From Flavobacteriales bacterium (GTDB lineage Bacteria; Bacteroidota; Bacteroidia; Flavobacteriales; Flavobacteriaceae): DNA of 9,540 nt. Location: NCBI GenBank assembly GCA_027003085.1, contig JALWYR010000275.1:1-9540 (forward strand). The letters are read 5' to 3'. Under the pieces are notes generated by a model that had not been told where the DNA came from, did no database searches, and saw only the letters and a program-made list of their open reading frames with translations. Positions 1 to 5,649 of the stretch are shown here, piece by piece; positions within the stretch are counted from its first letter, which is position 1; every line of letters begins with the position of its first letter. The position numbers and the translations under genes are program-made.

Positions 1-604
1 ATGTATCAATGTTAAGATTTTTCTTTTTACGACTATTCCGTAGAATATCCAAAGGTTTGCTATTGTTCTTGATCCCATTTTTAATAAAATAATTAAATAC
101 ACTTTTTGCAGTTTCAAAATCAAATTTAGGTTGGCTTTTTTTATCAATTGGAAATCCATATGCAATTAAATATTCTTCAAGGCTTACTTTGGTTTTTAAT
201 GAAAGTTTACGTTGACCTTTATTAGGGAAAAGTTTCCAATATACATCTTTATATCCTGTTACATAATAAATGGTTGCACCAAGGTCTTTAAAAAAATCAT
301 AGGCGGCCAGTGTGGTTAATTTAGTTCCTCCTGTGATGTTTAGTATTACATCTTCATATTCTTCAAACACATCACGATTATCATTTAGTTTAGTTGTAAC
401 TTCTTGCGGGTCATACGGATTTATTAAAATTGAACGGACTTTTTCAGAGTTTATTTTAGTAGATTCTATTATCCACTTTTCCTTGTCTTTCACTTTGTCG
501 GAAGATAAAAAAATATGTTCTTGAATTCCCGGGAATTCTTTAATCATTTGAACCACGGGCAAGGTTTGATCACTGATAATACTAACTAAAACTTTATTTT
601 TCAT
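1..604 (-). CDS. Card1/Can2-like CARF nuclease, N-terminal part (cut by window edge)
   Basis: The reading frame is open for 201 codons from an ATG at 604-602 to the left edge, so the C-terminus lies outside. The protein starts MKNKVLVSIISDQTLPVVQ and carries NITGGTK at residues 89-95, followed by a helix beginning LTTLAAYDFF. This is the ligand-binding signature of CARF domains in the DUF1887 (Card1/Can2) group. A later stretch around residues 137-145 (SLEEYLIAYG) also resembles Card1. Known Card1 and Can2 proteins bind cyclic tetra-adenylate and use a C-terminal PD-(D/E)xK nuclease domain to cut DNA and/or RNA; that domain should lie beyond the edge and cannot be confirmed here. The ATG overlaps the TGA of the upstream CARF-HEPN gene as ATGA, which indicates coupled translation and fixes the start. 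The activating ligand and substrate are inferences from the family. Another CARF fusion with a different effector domain remains possible. Confidence 0.85.
   Translation of the reverse strand, partial: MKNKVLVSIISDQTLPVVQMIKEFPGIQEHIFLSSDKVKDKEKWIIESTKINSEKVRSILINPYDPQEVTTKLNDNRDVFEEYEDVILNITGGTKLTTLAAYDFFKDLGATIYYVTGYKDVYWKLFPNKGQRKLSLKTKVSLEEYLIAYGFPIDKKSQPKFDFETAKSVFNYFIKNGIKNNSKPLDILRNSRKKKNLNIDT
523..538. repeat. 16-base perfect palindrome
   Basis: The sequence gaattcccgggaattc is its own reverse complement. It lies inside the Card1-like gene, where it encodes part of the loop after the first CARF helix (residues 22-28 region). It does not extend beyond 16 bases and is not followed by a T-run, so it does not look like a terminator. 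It may be chance; no function is claimed. Confidence 0.5.
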
Positions 605-1854
605 ACCAAAATAATTTTTTCAAGTTCATTTAGTGCCGATTCCAAGTTTTTGATGGCCGTGGATACGGGGATTTGCTTCGGTAATTGGTGGGCTACGCCA
701 TTACGGATATTATCGATTTTATATTTGCTCAAAATATTTCGCAAATCATGATAATTTTTATCACTCAATAAACTTTTTGCCCTTTCCCTGTCGTTTCTTG
801 CCGTTGGTACTAAATTTTCGTTTTCACAGATCCAGGTTATTGCCGCTTCATACAAAACAATAACCGCTAGCCCGAAATTTTTGCGGTTAAAATGCCAACG
901 GGCCAATTTTATTTGAAATACCGAATCTTTTAAAGACTCGCTGCTTGATCCGAAAAACGATGCAAAATCTTGAATCACCCTCGGAATAATTAAGCTTGCT
1001 AAGGAAGAATGATATTCCTGTTTTATCAATTTATCCAAAGCTCTCAATTGTTTTTTAACGTGAAAAATCAAGCTAAGGTTTAGCGTATTTGAAAATTCTT
1101 TTAGTACCTTTTTGGCCGGATTATCTTTTTTGTTTGTCAATAAATCAGAAAGCAGGTAGGCATTCCCGAAATGCTTGAATGCATAGCTTGCCTGGGCCCA
1201 TTGGTTCAGGTCGATTAATCGGGATAAACTTACAATAGGCGCATATCCCAAATCTTTGATCACTTCCATCATGCCGTAATATATTTTACGGAATTTTATT
1301 TGATCGTCAAAGACTTGGGAAAAATAAAAGATAACTTGGTTGATGATAAAAGCCATGGACCTGAAACCATGGGTTATATCCACATAAACCTCCCATTTTA
1401 TATCACCCAAGAGTTGATTTTGAAGAAAATCAATCGTTACATCAATATTGAAATCTATTTCGTCTTGATTGATGCCGTTTTTTAATAATAAAATTTTTAT
1501 GTTAAGCCCGGCCTTTTCCGATACTTCTTTTTCCAAACGGGAAATGATACGGTAAACATCATCATTTATATCCTTATACGTTTTGTGCAGTTCGGTCAGT
1601 TCAAGATAAAAATCTTCATTAATATTTCCTTCGCCCAAAATTCTCAAATACAGTTCCTCCCACATGGATTTCAAGGTGCCGATGATAATGATTTTACCGG
1701 CTTTCAGTTCCCGGGCCAGAATGAGCGAAACAAAGGATGATTTGAATTTTTTGCCATTGAATAAATATGTTACTTTGGCATAGTCCCGGGTATTGCTCCC
1801 TTCCTTGTTTAAACGGCCTGTACCTAAAAAAGTGATAAGGACTTTACTGGCCAT
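601..1854 (-). CDS. csx2: CARF-HEPN ribonuclease, Csx2/TM1812 (DxTHG) family
   Basis: A 417-residue cytosolic protein with no signal peptide. The N-terminal half is a CARF (Rossmann-like) domain: it begins VLITFLGTGR, and the family hallmark DITHGFR is at residues 159-165, directly before a hydrophobic helix. The C-terminal half is helical and ends in a HEPN domain with RNGVAH at residues 384-389, the R-x4-H catalytic pair (R384, H389). Relatives in the Csm6/Csx1 group are activated by cyclic oligoadenylate made by Cas10 and cleave single-stranded RNA non-specifically, causing dormancy or death that limits phage. Both the ligand-binding motif and the catalytic motif are intact, so the protein is probably active. 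The start overlaps the end of csm5 by 11 bases, and the stop overlaps the start of the Card1-like gene. Family naming is inconsistent (csx1, csx2, TM1812). Whether the ligand is cA4 or cA6 cannot be read from the sequence. Confidence 0.9.
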   Translation of the reverse strand: MASKVLITFLGTGRLNKEGSNTRDYAKVTYLFNGKKFKSSFVSLILARELKAGKIIIIGTLKSMWEELYLRILGEGNINEDFYLELTELHKTYKDINDDVYRIISRLEKEVSEKAGLNIKILLLKNGINQDEIDFNIDVTIDFLQNQLLGDIKWEVYVDITHGFRSMAFIINQVIFYFSQVFDDQIKFRKIYYGMMEVIKDLGYAPIVSLSRLIDLNQWAQASYAFKHFGNAYLLSDLLTNKKDNPAKKVLKEFSNTLNLSLIFHVKKQLRALDKLIKQEYHSSLASLIIPRVIQDFASFFGSSSESLKDSVFQIKLARWHFNRKNFGLAVIVLYEAAITWICENENLVPTARNDRERAKSLLSDKNYHDLRNILSKYKIDNIRNGVAHQLPKQIPVSTAIKNLESALNELEKIILV

Positions 1855-3502
1855 GGTTGATAACTTTATATAAAGTCAAAATTTCTGGTAACCTTTTATT
1901 TTCACCTTTGCCTTCAATATTGTTTACTTTCAATTGAAGCATAGTGCCCGGTTCTTTTCCTGCGTTATACTTGACTTTGAAAATTTTGTCCTTTATTTCC
2001 TCTACAAATACCTTGCATAGAATATATGGTTTTTCAAAACCCGTAACCTCTGCATCAATAATATCCCCACGTTTTAGGTTTTTTAAACTTTTCCAGGTGG
2101 GTTCGTAGGCTTTTGGTGGTTCGGGTTGAGGTTTGGGATTACCGGTAGATTGAGACTTTTTATCAAGTATTTGACTCTCAAACTTTAAATTCTCCGGCAC
2201 ATCGCCAATGGCAATAAAACCCATGGGGAAAAATTCGGGATTGTTACCGTTTATCCGGAAAGCCCATTTGCGGGTTTTGGCTGCTTCTTTATTGTTGATT
2301 ACTCCTCTATTAATTATTTTCCCTTTCTTGTCTTTTTCTTTTATTCCTGTAATTATATGAGTATCAAATTGCCAATCACCGGTTACACTATGAAAGCCCG
2401 AACCCTGGCCCAGGCGTAAAATGGCGTATTTGTTTCCTGCCTCTTGGGCTTGTTGTGCTAACTTTTTGATTTCATGCCATGCCTCAACTAATTTATCGGA
2501 ATACTGTGCTTGATTATACTTGTTATGGAACTCTATTTCTTTATCGGCAAAAGCAATGGTGTAATCGTTGATGATTTGGAATAATTTGGATATGGAGAAT
2601 TCATTCAATAGCCTATAAACATTATGAATGTTTTTGAGCTCTCTTAATTTTCTTTCATCTCTTGGGCTTCGGTTATTTCTTTTACGTAAATTTTCTATCT
2701 CTTCCTCAATTTTATCTACAAACAAAGAAAATTTATCCTTTATATCGTTCTGCTCTTTTCTATTTTTTTTCAACTCTTTTTCCCATTTTTCTTTCTCCCA
2801 ACTTATTTTTAAATGCTCCGATATGCTATTTAACGGAATGATTTGATAGTTGGTAGTAAAACCTTCTGTTTTGAATTTTTTATTCTTGTCTTTTATGTTA
2901 GGTCCATGTTTCCATATACTTATGTAATCTCTGCCCATGCTAAGTACTTTACTGGCTATATAATCCGGCTCCGTTTCAAACTCCACATCCGAAACTTGAA
3001 AGAAGCGCATAAAGTCGCTTCCATCGGATGAAACACCAAAAAACTTTTTTTGAAGCGAAGATTCTTGTTTTTTATTTATAGAAGATTCTTGTTTTTTATT
3101 TATAAATTTCTCTCTTGCATTTTGTTTTTCTCCGGTTTTTTCCATCAACCAATTTAACAACACCGACCGGATGGCCCCCTTAATGGAAGAGCCCGGTATG
3201 ATGGGGTTGCCGGTAAACCGGTTGGTAATATGTTCGCGGACGTCACCTTTCAAGGATAAGTTCTGTTTAACGGTGGTAAGTTTGCTTTGGATGAGTTCGC
3301 TTTTCAAGGAATCCGATAAAAATCCTGATATGATTTCCTTCTCAACCTCGTAACTCAATCGATCATCCTTAAAAACCTCGGTCCACTTAATAAAATGTGT
3401 TTTGCCTTTTTCGGTAAAGTAATCAAAACCTTCTTTGAGCGGTTCGTTTTCGGATCCGATATGGGTGGGTGTCAGTATTTTGATTTTATATGTGTTTTCC
3501 AT
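1844..3502 (-). CDS. csm5: Csm5, type III-A RAMP protein, enlarged
   Basis: A 552-residue RAMP-superfamily subunit that caps the 3' end of the crRNA in the Csm complex. The start is typical (YKIKILTPTHIG, residues 5-16). The conserved NPIIPGSSIKGAIRS is at residues 99-113, and a glycine-rich stretch LRLGQGSGFHSVTGDW is at 362-377. Csm5 proteins are usually roughly 350-400 residues, so this one is long. The excess has three visible sources: a tandem octapeptide INKKQESS at 134-149; a highly charged, probably coiled-coil segment at about 233-295 rich in E, K and R; and, after a proline-rich linker (about 452-468), a C-terminal block at 470-546 (LKRGDIIDAEV and following) that looks like a small beta-barrel. 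An S1/cold-shock-like RNA-binding fold is only a guess. The gene starts 11 bases after the csm4 stop and overlaps the CARF-HEPN gene by 11 bases. Confidence 0.92.
   Translation of the reverse strand: MENTYKIKILTPTHIGSENEPLKEGFDYFTEKGKTHFIKWTEVFKDDRLSYEVEKEIISGFLSDSLKSELIQSKLTTVKQNLSLKGDVREHITNRFTGNPIIPGSSIKGAIRSVLLNWLMEKTGEKQNAREKFINKKQESSINKKQESSLQKKFFGVSSDGSDFMRFFQVSDVEFETEPDYIASKVLSMGRDYISIWKHGPNIKDKNKKFKTEGFTTNYQIIPLNSISEHLKISWEKEKWEKELKKNRKEQNDIKDKFSLFVDKIEEEIENLRKRNNRSPRDERKLRELKNIHNVYRLLNEFSISKLFQIINDYTIAFADKEIEFHNKYNQAQYSDKLVEAWHEIKKLAQQAQEAGNKYAILRLGQGSGFHSVTGDWQFDTHIITGIKEKDKKGKIINRGVINNKEAAKTRKWAFRINGNNPEFFPMGFIAIGDVPENLKFESQILDKKSQSTGNPKPQPEPPKAYEPTWKSLKNLKRGDIIDAEVTGFEKPYILCKVFVEEIKDKIFKVKYNAGKEPGTMLQLKVNNIEGKGENKRLPEILTLYKVINHGQ
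3057..3104 (-). repeat. 24-base perfect tandem duplication in csm5
   Basis: Two identical 24-base units abut at 3057-3080 and 3081-3104. In the csm5 frame they encode two copies of INKKQESS (residues 134-149). A degenerate third unit may follow in the coding direction (SLQKK). The length is a multiple of three, so copy-number change would keep the frame. Slippage or recent duplication is the simplest origin. Confidence 0.9.
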
Positions 3503-3513
3503 ATCTAATCGAT

Positions 3514-4482
3514 TTATTGTATTGTTTTCATCGGAATAAAAATGGCCTGACCATTCCGGTAAACCGGATGGTCCACAAGATTACCGGGGCGTAAATCCAC
3601 CGTATTCCCTTCGGTATTTAGATTGCCGTTAAACACCGAACCTTCTTCAAACATATACACACTCTTTTTTCGTAAACCGTAATAGGGAAACGAACTGATG
3701 TATCCGCCACGCTTCAAAAGTCCGTAATATTTTACGCGGCCAAAATCAAAGGTTCCGATTTGGGGCAAAAACAACGAAAGGTTTGTTTGATACTCACCAT
3801 CGGCCGGGATGTCCAAGGAAATTTCGTCTTTTTCGTATTTGAAAAACCCGTAACCGTAAGTGCGATCGGTGCCCAATCCGGTTTTGCTCATCAAGTCAAG
3901 CAATTGTTCCAAGTCCTTGGTGTCGCCTTCCAGCAAAAAGAATAATCCGGCCTGCTTGGTAAAATAGATTTTTTCGAACGGAAAGGGCTCGGAATCCTTG
4001 CTCAAATCGCGTGGCACCTGCACGCGCGTTAATAACGACGACTTATAAATGGCCATTTGGCCTGTTTCGCCGGCAAAAGGAAAAAAGGCCGAATGCGAAG
4101 GCGTCAAAGGCGAAGGAGACCATTCACGGAGGAAGATATTTTCGCCTTTCAGCAAAGCTTCGAATGCATCCTTCTCCAACCAACGGATTTTCTTCATTTT
4201 TTTGATGTCCACATCCCGGTCGTTTTCAATCAATACAGGCCATTTGGGTTTGGGGAAATAATAATGGATTTTGTCCTTTGTTTTCAAAAACGGAAATAAC
4301 GAACTGATGCGAAAATCCGGTTCCCAAGGCGTATCCGGGTGTAGCAAGTGCCAGGTTTGAGTCAAGGCCGCATAAAAGGTGTCGGAATGCACAAAGCGCG
4401 CACTGTCGCTATAATCCTCCCTGGCCGAACTGATATGTAAAGGTTCCTCAAAGTGGAGGCGATAAACGGTAAAACGTCTCAT
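3514..4482 (-). CDS. csm4: Csm4, type III-A RAMP protein
   Basis: A 322-residue RAMP-superfamily protein that binds the crRNA 5' handle and docks onto Cas10 at the base of the Csm complex. It begins MRRFTVYRLHFEEPLHISS, the usual first strand of Csm4, followed by a conserved SDTFYAAL segment. Near residue 202 it has GLGTDRTYGYG, the glycine-rich RAMP loop. The C-terminal part is rich in aromatic residues and glycine (GGYISSFPYYG), as expected for the family. The frame is open farther upstream to an ATG at 4575, but that would add 31 basic residues encoded within csm3. The ATG at 4482 is preferred because it gives a normal Csm4 N-terminus and lies four bases after the csm3 stop. Base composition is visibly richer in G and C than in csm2 or the CARF genes. 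Confidence 0.93.
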   Translation of the reverse strand: MRRFTVYRLHFEEPLHISSAREDYSDSARFVHSDTFYAALTQTWHLLHPDTPWEPDFRISSLFPFLKTKDKIHYYFPKPKWPVLIENDRDVDIKKMKKIRWLEKDAFEALLKGENIFLREWSPSPLTPSHSAFFPFAGETGQMAIYKSSLLTRVQVPRDLSKDSEPFPFEKIYFTKQAGLFFLLEGDTKDLEQLLDLMSKTGLGTDRTYGYGFFKYEKDEISLDIPADGEYQTNLSLFLPQIGTFDFGRVKYYGLLKRGGYISSFPYYGLRKKSVYMFEEGSVFNGNLNTEGNTVDLRPGNLVDHPVYRNGQAIFIPMKTIQ

Positions 4483-4486
4483 GGGT

Positions 4487-5209
4487 TTATTCTTGATTTT
4501 GTTCGGATAATTCTTTATCGCCGGGCCATAAGGTTTCTTCTTTAATCTCTTTAAATTCAACTTGCCCATAACCACGGGTTCCGCTACCGCCCAGATAATC
4601 CGCTTCTAGTAGTTTTATCCCTTTTTTGAGGAGATCTAAGTAATCTTGTTTGTTATCTTTTACGATATCACCGTTTTCTTTTTGTAGTTCAAAAAGCGTC
4701 AAGATAAACTCCACATCAAATTGTGCATTAGCCGGAATACGTTCAATTTGTCGCGGATGTTCGGCTGTTCCCGTGATACGGTTGATGGTATTTTCGAATT
4801 TTACTTCGGTATAAGGCATAGGAAGTTCGGTGCTGTCCAATTTTTTAGCGGATTCATCCGTTAGATAAGCATCCCGTACAATGAGGCGAGTACGTTGGGC
4901 TTCAACTTCTATTTTATCTCCATTTTTCTTTTCTGTTATCCCGAAAAGTTTATTTATGAGTATGTTAGCGCTTTTCCCAACATCCGTTGCTCCCGCGCTG
5001 TATTCCAACAATGCGCGTAATTTGCCTTTCAACGAACTTCCCGGAATGTAGGGTTGATTACCTTTTAACGGACTTCGTACCACCGGCAGGTCAATACCGC
5101 CGATTTCGACCAAATCTTTACTACCACCGATATGCAAACCAGTGAGGAGGGTCATTTTGTAGGTAAGTTTGACTTTTTGGATGATTTTGGTTTTTTTGAT
5201 ATCGCTCAT
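4487..5209 (-). CDS. csm3: Csm3, type III-A backbone RAMP and target-RNA nuclease
   Basis: A 240-residue RAMP protein present in several copies along the crRNA; it forms the backbone of the complex and cuts bound target RNA at six-base intervals. The sequence shows GLHIGGS at residues 24-30, then VEIGGIDLPVVR (34-45). D40 in GGID corresponds by motif to the catalytic aspartate of characterised Csm3 proteins (D32/D33), so slicing activity should be retained; many relatives have N or S directly after this aspartate, where leucine is seen here. YIPGSSLKGKLRALLE (54-69) is the hallmark RAMP crRNA-binding segment, and a C-terminal GGSGTRGYGQVEF provides the glycine-rich loop. The length is normal. 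It starts 29 bases after the csm2 stop, the widest gap within the operon, with an A/T-rich leader and no clear Shine-Dalgarno sequence. Confidence 0.96.
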   Translation of the reverse strand: MSDIKKTKIIQKVKLTYKMTLLTGLHIGGSKDLVEIGGIDLPVVRSPLKGNQPYIPGSSLKGKLRALLEYSAGATDVGKSANILINKLFGITEKKNGDKIEVEAQRTRLIVRDAYLTDESAKKLDSTELPMPYTEVKFENTINRITGTAEHPRQIERIPANAQFDVEFILTLFELQKENGDIVKDNKQDYLDLLKKGIKLLEADYLGGSGTRGYGQVEFKEIKEETLWPGDKELSEQNQE

Positions 5210-5238
5210 AATTTTAAGTTTTTCAGGTTAGACAATGA

Positions 5239-5649
5239 TTATTTTCCGCCATAATACTTATGATAGGCAACAATAGCTTCAACAATATTCACTAACCTAT
5301 CAAATTCTTCTTTTTTGGGATTATCTATTAAGCTATTTAAAGCATCCTTTAACGCGTTATAGAATTTAAAAATTTTAGTTTCATTCTTTCCAAATTTATT
5401 TTTATCTCTACCTACTGCATATGCAAGAAGGACGGAAAGTTTCGGAATTTCATTTTTCTTTTTTTCAAAATCAATTTGAATTCTTTTCATTTCACCAAAA
5501 AATTTTCGTAATTGAGATGTGGATAATGATTTTAATCCACCATCTTTTTTAGCTAAATCTTTGGCAAATTCACTTATGTTAACCAGTGTTTTCTGGTCAA
5601 GAGGCTTATTAAGCCATTCGGTCTCGATTTTAAAATTTTGTCCATTCAT
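5239..5649 (-). CDS. csm2: Csm2, type III-A small subunit
   Basis: A 136-residue, mostly helical and lysine-rich protein, normal in size for Csm2, which lines the inner filament of the Csm complex beside the crRNA-target duplex. Recognisable parts are TSQLRKFFGEMKRIQ at about 44-58, a central LSVLLAYAVGRDK (71-83) and a terminal VEAIVAYHKYYGG (123-135), which match the conserved ends of the small-subunit bundle. Its position between cas10 and csm3 is the standard one. Its ATG overlaps the cas10 TGA as ATGA, so translation is probably coupled. The gene is notably AT-rich compared with csm4 and cas6. Confidence 0.93.
   Translation of the reverse strand: MNGQNFKIETEWLNKPLDQKTLVNISEFAKDLAKKDGGLKSLSTSQLRKFFGEMKRIQIDFEKKKNEIPKLSVLLAYAVGRDKNKFGKNETKIFKFYNALKDALNSLIDNPKKEEFDRLVNIVEAIVAYHKYYGGK

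Noticed and set aside
312..524. A 70-codon plus-strand open frame near the left edge
   Set aside because: It is opposite the CARF domain of the Card1-like gene, whose minus-strand frame is uninterrupted and carries conserved motifs.
523..538. The palindrome as a terminator or operator
   Set aside because: It is inside the coding sequence of the Card1-like gene, has no loop and no T-run, and occurs only once, so regulation is unsupported.
3057..3104. The 24-base direct repeats as a remnant CRISPR array
   Set aside because: The two units abut with no spacer, are in frame and encode a repeated octapeptide within csm5.
4483..4575. An upstream extension of csm4 to an ATG at 4575
   Set aside because: It would add 31 lysine-rich residues with no Csm4 character, encoded within the end of csm3. 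The ATG at 4482 yields the usual N-terminus.
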